A stretch of 28,287 nucleotides of DNA from Dimorphilus gyrociliatus. Taxonomy: Eukaryota; Annelida; Polychaeta; Dinophilidae. Positions 19,798-28,287 of this stretch are shown piece by piece. The notes below the pieces were generated by a model. The model made no database searches, had not been told where the DNA came from, and saw only the letters and a program-made list of their open reading frames with translations. A program made the translations under genes and the position numbers. Numbering within the stretch: position 1 is the stretch's first letter; each line of letters opens with the position of its first letter. The stretch spans positions 1-28,287 of the forward strand of contig CAJFCJ010000144.1 of assembly GCA_904063045.1 (NCBI GenBank). Direction: 5' to 3'.

Positions 19798-20127
19798 TCA
19801 AGTTTCGTTATGTTTATTTTGTAAAAATAAAAATTTAAAATTCTTATAATTTGATTTCAAATTCCTAGATTCAAGGATTAATTTTCTTGATGAAAATGAT
19901 TTTTGTAATATTTTTGTTAAGGTGTCTCCAAAGGCAAAGATATCTTGCATATCAAGATTATCTGTAATTCTGTAGACTCTATCTATCAATAAGCACACTG
20001 TTTTTTTTCTTTCTCTAGATCCTTTCATGAGAGAAAATTGATGAAAAATTATTTGAGAGAAAGTCAATATCCCCAAATGAATCGCTTTATCATAAGCCAA
20101 TTTAGCTTTTTTTCTAGGTTTAAACAT
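19798..20127 (-). pseudogene. Kinase C-lobe-like fragment
   Basis: A 109-codon minus-strand frame runs from ATG 20127 to TGA 19798. It contains AIHLGILTFSQIIFHQ, a KTVCLLIDRVYRITD stretch that would fit the DFG region, and NLDMQDIFAFGDTLTKILQ that fits the alpha-F D.(W/F)(S/A)FG...(E/K)IL signature. It is similar to the kinase-like tail at 13788-14191. HRD and DFG motifs are not recognisable. It may be a small intact protein derived from a kinase or a relic; confidence in kinase ancestry is modest. Confidence 0.35.
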
Positions 20128-20407
20128 TTTTCATAACCTGTGCTAATCCTCTAAATACAAATAAAGTTAGCTGCTGTATTCATTAAAACCATTACTTCAA
20201 ATCCAAAATGTTGCCTTCTAATTAATCATTTAGGGACATTTTTTCTCAATCCTGAATAATCACGTGACATTGTATTGTTTTAAATGATATGTTTCCTTTG
20301 CATGACAAATGGAAATTATGACAAAAGAGAATTGTTGTTATTATAGATTTTGATATAATCAAAATATTTTCAACATTAAATATAAATGGATTAGTTTTGA
20401 TAGAATA
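20128..20407. other. Divergent intergenic spacer
   Basis: It lies between the minus-strand kinase-like frame and the plus-strand LRR gene, so it should contain both promoters if both are expressed. It includes CACGTGAC, an E-box, near 20262. No coding frame was found. Confidence 0.4.
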
Positions 20408-22043
20408 ATGAGAGAAATAACAAATAAGAAAAGAATATTAACATTGGAGAATGTTCATGTATATGATTCAATTCTGCTATTTTTAAATGAAAATTGCTTT
20501 TTATCACTTAAAAGACTGGAATTAATTTATACAGATATTAATTTGTTACTTTTAATGAATTTACTCATTGAAAATGGGAAAAATGTAGAATTTTTATCAA
20601 TATTGTCAGAGGGCTTGAAAACTCTTGATTTTAAAGAAAATTTATTGAATACTATTGTAAAGTTTGTATTTTAAAAAGTTAAATATTTCTCAATAGAAAA
20701 TGTAATATGTGAAAGAAATGACAATATTGAAGTTATTAAAATATCTAGTAGGCAAAGAAGATTTGAACTTGAGTTAATCCCTTCTTATGAACAATACCAA
20801 TATGATATTGAAACATTAGTAAATCATAAAGTCAACACAACTTCAATTTTATCAAAGTCATTAATATTCAAAAAATATGAAGCAATTATCCTTGAACACA
20901 TTCTTTCAAAAGGAGATATTCATAGTTTCTCTTTAAAAACTCTACACTTGTCTTCAATAACTATGCAAAGTCTTTTGAATATACTTACAAATAGAAAATG
21001 TGAGTTATCTAAAATTCAAATTTCAAATGTAAAAAATTCTCTTAATGAAATAACATTTCAAAATTTACAAAATTCATTTCAAAATTTAAAAATCATTAAA
21101 TTTAATTCATGCAATTTAAATGGGAAAGGACTAAATAATGTTTGTTATTTAATATCTATTTGTGCTCATTTGATAGAAATTAATTTAAATGGAAATAGAA
21201 ACATGGATAATGATATTCTTAAAGAATTATTCTATGAACTCGAAAAGTCATGCCATAGTTTACAGTGTTTAAATATTGCTGATTGTAATTTGAATGCTCA
21301 GCAGGCAAGATGTGTTGGTGGAATGTTGCAAAAATGCTCCTCCATTTCTAACATTAACATTAGTGATAATGAAAATATGAAAGATGGTCTAGAAGATATT
21401 TGTAAAGGATTGGAAAATTCATCAAATGCATTGAAAATTCTAAATTGCAATCTAGTTCAAAAATATTTCAAATATTTTGGTGAAATTTTGTCAAAATGTT
21501 TGAAAATTGAAAAAATTGATATAAGTAAAAATGCTCATATTGGAGTTGATGGTATTCAAAATTTAATCAAATTACTTCCAAATTCAACTTTGAACAGTTT
21601 GGAGTGTGTAAATATTTCAGCTTGTAATCTAACAGAGACAGAGCTGTGTTCTATTAGTCAAATAATATCCAATTGTTCTAACATGAAAATAATTGATGTA
21701 GACCATAATCAAATAATTGGAAATGGTGTAAAATATATTTGTAGCAGTCTTTTAAACTCTTCCAACTCTCTAGAAGTTTTAAATATAAATAACTGTGATT
21801 TGAATGGAGAACAAACAGAATATACTGGATGTAAATTATTGAGGTATTGTCAATTAAAAGTATGCAATTTAAGTGGAAATAGAAACATGTCATATGGTAT
21901 AAATGCTTTTTTCAAACAATTAATAAGGTCATACAACAGACTAACAGATTTAGATTTAAGTTATTGTGATCTAAGTCCAAAGCAAGCAGAAGCTTTAGGT
22001 GATATGTTGAGATATGCTTCTAGTATTCAAAAAATTAATATCA
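20408..22043 (+). pseudogene. RNI-type LRR protein, in-frame stop at 20672
   Basis: One frame is maintained from ATG 20408 to the minisatellite at about 22044, interrupted only by TAA at 20672-20674. No GT in the needed phase 1 occurs upstream in this frame, so a simple intron does not remove the stop. The N-terminal part (20408-20940) is weakly LRR-like. From 20941 there are about ten clear repeats: LQCLNIADCNLNAQQARCVG, ISNINISDNENMKDGLEDIC, LECVNISACNLTETELCSIS, LEVLNINNCDLNGEQTEYTG, LTDLDLSYCDLSPKQAEALG and others. The LRR pattern stops mid-repeat (KINISG) where the minisatellite begins, so the original C-terminus has been lost. If translated from the ATG near 20963, the LRR block would remain whole. 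There is no signal peptide. Confidence 0.75.
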
Positions 22044-22104
22044 GTGGTTGTACACATACAATAGCTAGATGTATTGTATTCATAGATTTAGTACGTAGCA
22101 CAGT

Positions 22105-22244
22105 GCTGCATGCCTGTACATTGTACCACATTACCACGCACGTATGCACCGTTTTACTATGCACGTACATTCTGCATTGTTTTACTGTGTACGCGCATTG
22201 TGTACTCTTGTACCATGTACGCACATTGTGTACTGTGGTACCAG
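22105..22244. repeat. 28-bp minisatellite, five imperfect copies
   Basis: Units start at 22105, 22133, 22161, 22189 and 22217. The last two are the most alike, both starting GTACGC and containing CATTGTGTACT. The array is GC-richer than its surroundings and dominated by alternating purine-pyrimidine steps (GTAC, GCAC, TGTACG), which could favour Z-DNA. Since 28 is not a multiple of three, all frames cycle through the array and overlapping cysteine-rich open frames appear on both strands; these are not genes. The LRR frame runs on into it to a TGA at 22277-22279. Confidence 0.75.
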
Positions 22245-22263
22245 GCACACATACTATGCACTC

Positions 22264-22285
22264 AAATTGTTACATGTAACAATTT
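22264..22285. repeat. Perfect 22-bp palindrome
   Basis: AAATTGTTACATGTAACAATTT is self-complementary over its whole length. The 16 bases from 22260 recur directly at 22492-22507. The pair brackets a 216-bp segment and may mark an insertion or a transposon end. Confidence 0.7.
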
Positions 22286-22497
22286 ACACTGATAAGCAAC
22301 TGATAGAGTGCTATGCAGTGATACTGCATACGCCCTATACACATTGCCTTTTAAAGCTAATTTCAACATAGTAGTTTGACTTGAGTGTTCAAGTTAATTA
22401 ATTAGTATCTGAATTGTGTAGATATACATTTACTTTAGAAAAGAGACAAACATACAACTGCCATATGTTTGCTGACCACTGGGCAACCTCTACTCAA

Positions 22498-22990
22498 ATT
22501 GTTACATCTTATGCAACTCTCTAACCCCTCACATCTTATGGTGAAAAGTAACAAAATATGGATCTATATTCAGACATTATTCTTTGTCTTGTATGTTACA
22601 TTTCTTTATCCAAATGTGTTGTCTGTGAACTGTTGACTTGTTGGAAAAGTATATAAACCCCTCAAGTTCAACAGTAAGCAGCTCAGTTCTCTAAACGTTA
22701 GCTTGGTGTTCTAACTACATTTATAGAAAACTAGTAGCTCGGTTTTTACTCAATACATATTCCAAGGCAAAATATTCGTTATTTTGTTGATAAATTTCAT
22801 TTGTTCAGATTGTTTGTGGACGAATTCAAAGGTTCTACTTGGACCAGTACTTTGGTGAATTGGTAAATGATTGGAAAGGAGGAATATACGTGGGATGAGC
22901 CAGAAAAACCTACAATTGCAATCCTACAAAGTACACCCTCTTTTCTTTTACAGTATTTCCGATATTTGCAAATGTAAGTTCGGTATTTTC
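22498..22990 (+). promoter_or_regulatory. Promoter-like block, possible LTR relic
   Basis: The block starts TGTTACATC and contains a good TATA box (AGTATATAAACCC at about 22648) with a CTCAGTTCTC initiator-like string about 35 bp downstream. It has no coding potential. A TG start, internal TATA and start site fit a long terminal repeat, but I found neither a matching CA end with primer-binding site nor a second copy, so a promoter of unknown target is equally possible. Confidence 0.3.
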
Positions 22991-23108
22991 AGCTAATCGT
23001 GTGCCTCTTATATTACATTTAGACTCTCCATCAAGTGAAAACTGTTATATCTTTGAATAATGCTGGCTGGGCATCTCTGTTTTTTTTTGATATTTCTTAC
23101 ATTTCATA

Positions 23109-23291
23109 TTAATTCTTGTACTGTCCTTTTACAAGAAAAGAATTACCATTGTGTACAAGTAATTCTTCAAATGAGTCTTCATCCATGGTTTCTATTCTAT
23201 GATCTGGATATGAAGCTTGATTGATTTCTGATACTTCTTTCCTGTAGTCTCTTTTGGATGAACAATTTTTAAAGCTATTTAAGATCCTCAT
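23109..23291 (-). CDS. Hypothetical C-terminal exon
   Basis: A 60-codon minus-strand frame from ATG 23291 to TAA 23109. The sequence is hydrophilic and coding-like in composition (KRDYRKEVSEINQASYPD, MDEDSFEELLVHNGNSF), unlike chance AT-rich frames. It resembles a cytoplasmic tail, but I recognise no family and no partner exon is evident. A Tc1 relic lies immediately upstream on the same strand. Confidence 0.3.
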   Translation of the reverse strand: MRILNSFKNCSSKRDYRKEVSEINQASYPDHRIETMDEDSFEELLVHNGNSFLVKGQYKN

Positions 23292-23399
23292 TAACAGCCT
23301 TTATAATTCAAGATACAGTAAAGTATAGATGTCTGGAGATTCACCCAAATTTTTGGACAGTGGATTGGGTAGGATGTTTTCACTTTTTACCTCGAGTAG

Positions 23400-23540
23400 A
23401 TTTTTAACAGCTACGAAGTCATCAACTTGTACAATCATCATAGAAAACCCTCCAAACTTCAAACACCCTATCTGAGGTTATTAGTCCCCAAACCATTACT
23501 CCACCCCTCGCCATATTTTTTATCAGTCTTAAGTCCATCA
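23400..23540 (-). mobile_element. Tc1/mariner transposase relic
   Basis: Minus-strand translation gives MARGGVMVWGLITSDRVFEV followed by a stop. GG.(V)MVWG.(I)S is the signature around the second catalytic region of Tc1-type transposases. Only this fragment is recognisable; inverted repeats were not found. Confidence 0.5.
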
Positions 23541-23709
23541 AAATTTACGGTGTCAAGATTTGTTAGACATTTACTTTATATGTTTGAATATTCAAAGCAG
23601 TAATGTAAAAAAAATATTTTTATCAGAACCCATACTTGAACATAGTTACGAATATGATGAAGGTCCTATTTCCAGCAAGAATGATAAATATATTCACTTT
23701 TAACGCTCC

Positions 23710-23884
23710 ATATACGTAGGTGGCACTTTCCGTACAAACGTGAAATCCGTATTGAACACACTTTGGATCATAGAGGTTACAAGGGAGGTTGATTGGAGAA
23801 AAAATGCATTGATTACAAACAAATAAAGACATAGAATAGTATAAAAGTGAAAAAGATCAGAAACGCATGACAAATTGCAAACAT
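23710..23884 (-). pseudogene. Ly6/uPAR-like exon with frame-shifted signal peptide
   Basis: The minus-strand frame near 23832-23710 reads FVCNQCIFSPINLPCN then KCVQYGFHVCTESATYVYG. The C-x2-C...C...C...C spacing is like the N-terminal half of a Ly6/uPAR three-finger domain, and it ends at a possible phase-0 donor (AAA|GTGAAT). Just upstream, in a different frame, ATG 23884 starts a good signal peptide (MFAICHAFLIFFTFILFY) that reaches FICL and a stop exactly where CNQC begins. One base fewer in the TTTGTTTGT run would join them. This suggests a frameshifted copy or a sequence error. Downstream exons were not found. Confidence 0.4.
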
Positions 23885-24438
23885 TTCATTGAATGAAATT
23901 AGATTTTCGTGGCAAAAAGCAATGGCCTGACAAACCTTTTGAAGTTTGTCATATAGTAATATTCCTTTTTATAACATTTTATTAAATATTCAGTATTTTG
24001 AACATTCATCATACTTGAATATCCATAACTAAAAGAAAGAAAGAAAGACAATTCTGTTTACAATCAACATGAAATTTTTCATTCATAATTTTTGATGCGT
24101 ACGTCTTTGCTTGTATTTACGATATAAAATTGGAGAAAAGTTGTCATTCTATACTTGATTCTAATTGGTGATTGGTTAAAATAACTATCTAATTTTAACT
24201 GAGAACCCGTATATTATATCAAATTGATATTAAATATCCAATTTAAATAATTAAATCTAGTTAGAATGTCACATTTTAAAATTTAAAAAGGTCATTTTAT
24301 ATCTCTAGGATTAATTAGTAAAATTTTGCAATTAGTATCATTACGCTGTCATTGGTTAAAAATTGTCTTTTAGCCAATGAAAATTAAGGTTAGTCTCTAT
24401 TTGATATCAAACGGTCGAGTATTGAAAAATAACCGAAA
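23885..24438. other. Upstream region of the GPCR gene
   Basis: It has no supported coding sequence. Several ATTGGTT/CCAAT elements occur (about 24165-24178, 24352 and 24374), plausible CCAAT boxes for the GPCR starting at 24439. A short (GAAA)n run lies near 24033. Confidence 0.45.
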
Positions 24439-25585
24439 ATGGATTTATCATATTTTCTAGAAAATTCATCAACAGTTGAATCAGGATTCGTGAACAGAAG
24501 ATCCGATATTGCTATTCCATATCTAATTATTATGGTTACCTCAACTTTCCTTGGAACAATAGGAAATATTTTAGCTATTGGAGCAGTTTGTTTCAATAAA
24601 GTTTGTAATTTAAAATTTTAAAAATCTCTTTTATTATTTCATTCCGTTTGTTTGTTTGTTTTTTTTTTTAAATTGATAGCATTTAAAAAGAATTGGTAAT
24701 ATTTTTATTGTAAATTTGGCTATTGCTGACTTGTTAGTTTCTAGTTTTGTAAACATCTTTAGTATAATTGGTCTGGTTAATGGTGAAAAATGGTTCATGG
24801 AAAGAAACGGTATTTGCCAAATTGTAGGTTCAGTATGCATAATTGCTTGTTTGGCATCCCTATTCTCTATTGGAACTATAAGTGTCAATAGATATTTTCA
24901 TATTGTTCAGAGAAGTTTGCACGATAGGTTAGTGAACTCTATTTTTTTTATTATCTATTCAATTACAAAACAATCTCCTCCTTCTTCTCTTCCTCTCTTT
25001 AGAGTCTTTACTCTTCCTAATACAGTTGCAATTGTTACTCTCTTATGGACTGTATGCTTTCTTATCCAAATTCCTAATTTACACTTTATCAATTGGACTA
25101 GATATACGTTTGATAGAAAAACAATGACATGTTTATGGGATAGGACTAATTCTCATTCCTATTCAAATGTCTTAATCATAGTTGGCATTTTTTTCCCAAT
25201 AGTTATAATTGCATTCTTCTATTTGAAAATCTTTCTCTACGTCATAAAACGAAAGGCGAAAATACCGGGAAAAAAGGTGCAAAGAACAGCAAGGAATATA
25301 AGGTATAGGAAAGAGAGGAAAAACTCTATGCGTCTCGCAAGAACTCTGTTTGTCATCTTTATTGTATTCGTTTCCTGTTGGTTGCCATATGGAATTGTTA
25401 TTCTATACGATAAACACGATCAATTACCCCTTGAAGTCCACATGTTCACGCTTATCATTGCCCATTTTAACTCCAGTTGTAATAGTATTATCTACGGTAT
25501 CATGAACAAACATTTTCGCAGATCCTATATCCAGTTGTTGGGCATACGCAATTTTGGAAAACTCGACCATCGATTTGGTAAATGA
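24439..25585 (+). CDS. Class A GPCR, melatonin-receptor-like, 3 exons, 330 aa
   Basis: Exons are 24439-24600, 24680-24927 and 25003-25585, with introns of 79 bp (phase 0, T-rich) and 75 bp (phase 2). The second intron has length divisible by three and no stop, so it also reads through, but removing it restores a normal second intracellular loop (NRYFHIVQRSLHDR | VFTLPNT). An acidic N-terminus with NSS is followed by TM1 (FLGTIGNILAIGAV), TM2 (NLAIADLLVSSFVNI), TM3 ending SVNRYFHI (NRY in place of DRY, as in melatonin receptors), TM4, TM5, TM6 (FVSCWLPYGIVIL, the CWxPY motif) and TM7 (NSSCNSIIYGIMNKHFRRSY; NSxxY in place of NPxxY). Cysteines before TM3 (GICQI) and in loop 2 (MTCLW) can form the usual disulfide. 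Ligand unknown; bears no obvious damage. Confidence 0.92.
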
Positions 25586-26148
25586 CCATTCTTGGAAACT
25601 TTCGTCCACAAGAAACAGCATAAAATGCTTGAATGCAGGTTATAAGACAAGAAATTATCAAGTGATTTGTTTATTCAGAATTGAACAGAGATTTGATAGT
25701 TGAATGTAGCAATATTACTCTTGGTGTGTAAACATAACCAAGCTCTAACTCTTAGTTACGCAATCAGAATAAACCTAATAAAGTAAAATGAAAAATCTTA
25801 CATTGCAGTTGCGGTAACATTTATTTTATCTGTTGCTGTTGATAGACTAGTAGAAAAAATATTTGCAGTTTTTATGAATAATATTATAAATTCTCTTTGA
25901 AATTTTCTCTCGCTCAGACGATAAAAATAGAAATTTAGAGAGCTTTTCGATTTTAAAATAACCTTTGCAACCAAATGTCAATTCGGGCAATAAATGAAGA
26001 TCGTCCATATCCGGTTGTTGCAGATAATATTCTACAGATTTAAACAATACTACACTCGGTTTGATACAATAATGAATTATGTTGAAATAGCAACGTAAGA
26101 TAATTGATGCATTCTTTCCTTTATTCTTCTTGCTTTATTCTTTTTGCC
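25586..26148. other. Intergenic with a weak minus-strand exon candidate
   Basis: On the minus strand about 26035-25950 a possible exon reads YYLQQPDMDDLHLLPELTFG followed by CKGYF. The P...TF.C.G pattern recalls the start of extracellular domains found beside Ly6 and discoidin modules in invertebrates. There is no clear start or splice partner. The rest shows nothing recognisable. Confidence 0.25.
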
Positions 26149-26172
26149 AAACCCTAACTCTAACCCTAACCC
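26149..26172. repeat. Interstitial telomere-like repeat (CCCTAA)n
   Basis: AAACCCTAACTCTAACCCTAACCC carries about four CCCTAA-type units with one variant (CTCTAA). It is oriented C-rich on the plus strand, as at the left end of a chromosome. Confidence 0.7.
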
Positions 26173-26299
26173 TTCTATTCTTCATAATTACAGCAATATC
26201 CAGTGTTGTCTATGTTAAATAATCACTGAAGTGCTTTATTAACGTATCATTAACAACCAATAATAATACTTCGTCAAGAGTTGAAAAGCAAATATGCAA

Positions 26300-27066
26300 T
26301 GTACTGGAAATTCTCTCTTTTTGTCAATTTTCCTGCAATTTTCATTTGTTGTTGCGGAAGTACAAGTTTCATTTGAGCATCCTCCAGCGAATGTTACTTG
26401 TCAAAGACTTTTCGTTCGATAGGCCCAACTATCTCCAAAAGAATAATCAACTACCTTTAACTTACTAATACCATTCTTTAAATTTGTTACGTCATTTCCG
26501 CAATCAGCTTCATTTCCTTTGCATTCGTAGCATTTTTAGCAAACAGATACAACAATGTTCTGCGTATAGGAGGAGACTTTAAAGCTACTCACAAGCACAT
26601 TCCGTGCTATAATTGGTCGATTAGAATTCTGATTAACATTCTAAACAAATGTTACCATGGATACATGCACATACTTTTAGCTATGGAACGGTCATTGCAA
26701 CCTTCCCCATCATTTTGCATAGATAGCAACTAACCTTGCCCTTGAATGGGTTAGGACTGCATGTTGCGCAATTAGCAAATGTTACTTTCAAACAACTTTT
26801 TGCAGATTTCTTGAGTAGATACACTTTTAGGAAGCAACCAAGCTGAACACAACTCTCCAATCTCTAAAGGAATGTAGAAAAATTAAGGAAATGCTGTTAA
26901 TAACAAGAGATCACTGTATTATTAACTTTGACAGTGCGTTGGTATAATACCAGCATCTTTTTCGTTACCACTTTGACAAACTTTTACGCTAGGTGTAGGT
27001 GTCGTTCCATTTACTTTAGCACATTGCACAGCAGTTGAAAATTCCTCCGAGCAGGCTGTTTTCTGG
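26300..27066 (-). pseudogene. Ly6/uPAR-like cysteine-rich exons, decayed
   Basis: Three minus-strand exon-like blocks are visible. (1) About 27062-26930: acceptor TTCCAG then TACSEEFSTAVQCAKVNG and VKVCQSGNEKDAGIIPTHC. (2) About 26861-26736: ESCVQLGCFLKVYLLKK, SCLKVTFANCATCSP, ending at donor AAG|GTTAG. (3) About 26555-26310: CYECKGNEADCGNDV, SFGDSWAYRTKSL, an in-frame TGA, then QVTFAGGCSNETCTS. CY.C.G..ADC and VTFA.(G)C..(E)TC are Ly6/uPAR hallmarks. In block 3 two expected cysteines appear as Tyr and Trp, and the TGA interrupts it. The phase between blocks 1 and 2 does not match with the obvious donor. I read a decayed small GPI-type surface protein or pair of copies. Confidence 0.5.
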
Positions 27067-27075
27067 AAAATTTGC

Positions 27076-27090
27076 GGTTAGGGTTAGGGT
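27076..27090. repeat. Interstitial telomere-like repeat (TTAGGG)n
   Basis: GGTTAGGGTTAGGGT is two and a half units, G-rich on the plus strand and therefore facing opposite to the tract at 26149. Confidence 0.65.
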
Positions 27091-27145
27091 AAAAGCAAAG
27101 TTTTGTGCACGTTTTCCATGACAGCCGTGTCAAAGTACCTGGAAA

Positions 27146-27211
27146 AGTACTGTATATATTTTCAATTGGGCTATGTATTCAAAAAGCCCAATTGAAAATA
27201 TATACAGTACT
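27146..27211. repeat. Perfect 27-bp inverted repeat with 12-nt loop
   Basis: Left arm 27146-27172 and right arm 27185-27211 are exact reverse complements; the loop is ATGTATTCAAAA. The arms begin AGTACTGTATATA. It could be a foldback/MITE end-to-end junction, a hairpin RNA gene, or a recent inverted duplication. It lies in intergenic sequence. Confidence 0.8.
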
Positions 27212-27456
27212 GGCAATTAGTCCTTGTTATAACATGAAAAAAATGTATTTTTTTGATTTTCTATATAGACCTGAAGATAAAAGAACATTATAAGGTGTTT
27301 CTAAGCAGATAACAATGATAGGTTGGTGAAGAAGCAAGGAGGAACTGCGAGTGGTGTTCAAAGGCAATTTTTTTTTAAATTTCAACCTTTGAAATTGGAT
27401 TCTTGCATGATAATTGTATGATAGAAGGCTGAGAGAGCAATTATTCTTAACAGTTT

Positions 27457-28038
27457 TTAGATTTTGACAACGACTGTGCAGATTCTACTTTCCTCCATAG
27501 GATCATTTAGAACAAGAAAATGTTCACAATGACTATTATTTTTTAAAATATAAATGGTAATTTCAATAACTCCAGTAATGTTTTTCGAAGAGGAATACTT
27601 AATTTTGCCATCTATTGGAATATTGTATCTATCTATTGGACATTCAAGTACTCCATCACCAATTGATGTAATCAAACTCTTAGGGGAATAGTTAATGCAA
27701 AAATTCTCAATAGAAACGGTAAATTTGCCTAAATATCGATAAAAAGAATATAGGTCATATTCAATGTTTCCGTAATTGAAAAACAATAACATACTTAAAC
27801 AAGTTGGTTTCTGAGAGTATAAGTAGTTTTCCTTAGCAATTAATACAGAAGATGTTACAACAACTCTATGCAAAGTGTATGTTCCATTAGTCAATCCAAT
27901 TGAGAAACATTCAGGATTGTCAATACATTTTTCCTTGCAAATCATTTCAGAAGAATTTTTAAAGATTGTAATTTTACAAGGATTACAATTATTCAAATGA
28001 TATCCGGAGAAATCATTCCAATTTTCACAGTTGTCCAT
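27457..28038 (-). CDS. PAN/apple-domain extracellular protein, single long exon, probably incomplete
   Basis: A 193-codon minus-strand frame runs from ATG 28038 to TAA 27457. The N-terminal part (CENWNDFSGYHL, KNSSEMICKEKCIDNPECFS) matches a PAN/apple domain (C...C...C...CFSI). A second cysteine-bearing beta-rich segment follows (PTCLSMLLFFNYG, IENFCINYS, GVLECPIDRYNIPIDG, NNSHCEHFLVLND). There are several N-glycosylation sequons. No signal peptide is present and a stop sits six codons upstream of the ATG, so an upstream exon likely carries the leader. The role is unknown; such modules mediate protein or carbohydrate binding outside the cell. Confidence 0.7.
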   Translation of the reverse strand: MDNCENWNDFSGYHLNNCNPCKITIFKNSSEMICKEKCIDNPECFSIGLTNGTYTLHRVVVTSSVLIAKENYLYSQKPTCLSMLLFFNYGNIEYDLYSFYRYLGKFTVSIENFCINYSPKSLITSIGDGVLECPIDRYNIPIDGKIKYSSSKNITGVIEITIYILKNNSHCEHFLVLNDPMEESRICTVVVKI

Positions 28039-28287
28039 TTTTATAACACATTTTTAATTGTTTAGTTGTGTTCAATTTGTTTGAACAGTGATTAGTTGAA
28101 ACTTTATTGAAATCCACTTTTTTTGTTGTTAACAAAAGAAAAAGAGGTGAATAGGACTAATTAGGTAATTTAATTCTTTAACTATATACATATCTTAATT
28201 AACCAGTATTTAATTAGTAAACTTTAGATTGTCTTTTATGCTTGTTGGGAATATTTGCTCTTATATTTTGTTACGTTCTATTATTTT
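28039..28287. other. AT-rich end of window
   Basis: Nothing coding is recognised. It may include an intron or promoter of the minus-strand PAN-domain gene. Confidence 0.35.

Noticed and set aside
22027-22371. Several cysteine-rich overlapping frames on both strands.
   Set aside because: They arise from the 28-bp minisatellite, whose period is not a multiple of three, so open frames recur in all phases.
26149-27090. A true chromosome end.
   Set aside because: The tracts are only 15-24 bp and unique sequence continues on both sides, so they are interstitial.
1-28287. tRNA, rRNA, CRISPR or bacterial operon features.
   Set aside because: I saw no cloverleaf, rRNA-like block or direct-repeat array, and the genes are intron-containing and metazoan in type.

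Overview
The window looks like nuclear DNA of an AT-rich invertebrate animal. Genes are split by short GT-AG introns (mostly about 43-112 bp, one possibly 27 bp). The products are metazoan extracellular, receptor and signalling families: SRCR, LDLa, LRR-GPCR, discoidin, PAN and Ly6/uPAR-like domains, a melatonin-receptor-like GPCR and an SDR9C dehydrogenase. Two interstitial TTAGGG-type telomeric tracts and relics of Tc1/mariner and MULE transposons also occur. The exact lineage cannot be fixed from sequence alone; compact AT-rich genomes such as orthonectids, rotifers or flatworms are only guesses.

Layout. 1-1682 (+) is the 3' part of a ribonuclease-inhibitor-type LRR gene broken by two frameshifts, followed by a dispersed repeat (copy A). 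2144-3287 (-) is an intact four-exon short-chain dehydrogenase (319 aa). 3791-4100 (-) holds an unassigned exon, and 4876-5225 (+) a MULE transposase C-terminal remnant. 5408-14191 (+) is the centrepiece. By tracking reading frames and intron phases I reconstruct one gene of about 25 exons and about 1,906 aa: signal peptide, nine divergent SRCR domains in three A-B-C triplets, six LDLa modules, LRRs, seven transmembrane helices and a degenerate protein-kinase-like tail. A Tc1-like element with long inverted repeats sits in its largest intron. Further kinase C-lobe-like fragments lie at 14496-14678 (+) and 19798-20127 (-).

15350-16224 (+) is a second, decayed LRR copy, again followed by the dispersed repeat (copy B). 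16834-18646 (-) encodes a multi-exon extracellular protein with discoidin-like and FA-methyltransferase-type domains, carrying one in-frame TGA and one apparent 1-bp frameshift. 19414-19779 (+) is an unrecognised ORF. 20408-22043 (+) is a third LRR gene with one in-frame TAA, running into a 28-bp minisatellite. 22286-23885 is repeat-rich, with a TATA-bearing block, a Tc1 relic and Ly6-like exons on the minus strand. 24439-25585 (+) is an intact three-exon melatonin-receptor-like GPCR. 26300-27066 (-) holds decaying Ly6/uPAR-like exons, flanked at 26149 and 27076 by telomere-like repeats facing outward. 27146-27211 is a perfect 27-bp hairpin, and 27457-28038 (-) is a PAN/apple-domain exon.

Most coding content is cell-surface or secreted recognition proteins, and several families show tandem duplication followed by decay, as expected in a fast-turnover receptor neighbourhood. 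All exon structures are hand-derived from frame and phase consistency; none was checked by a search or transcript.
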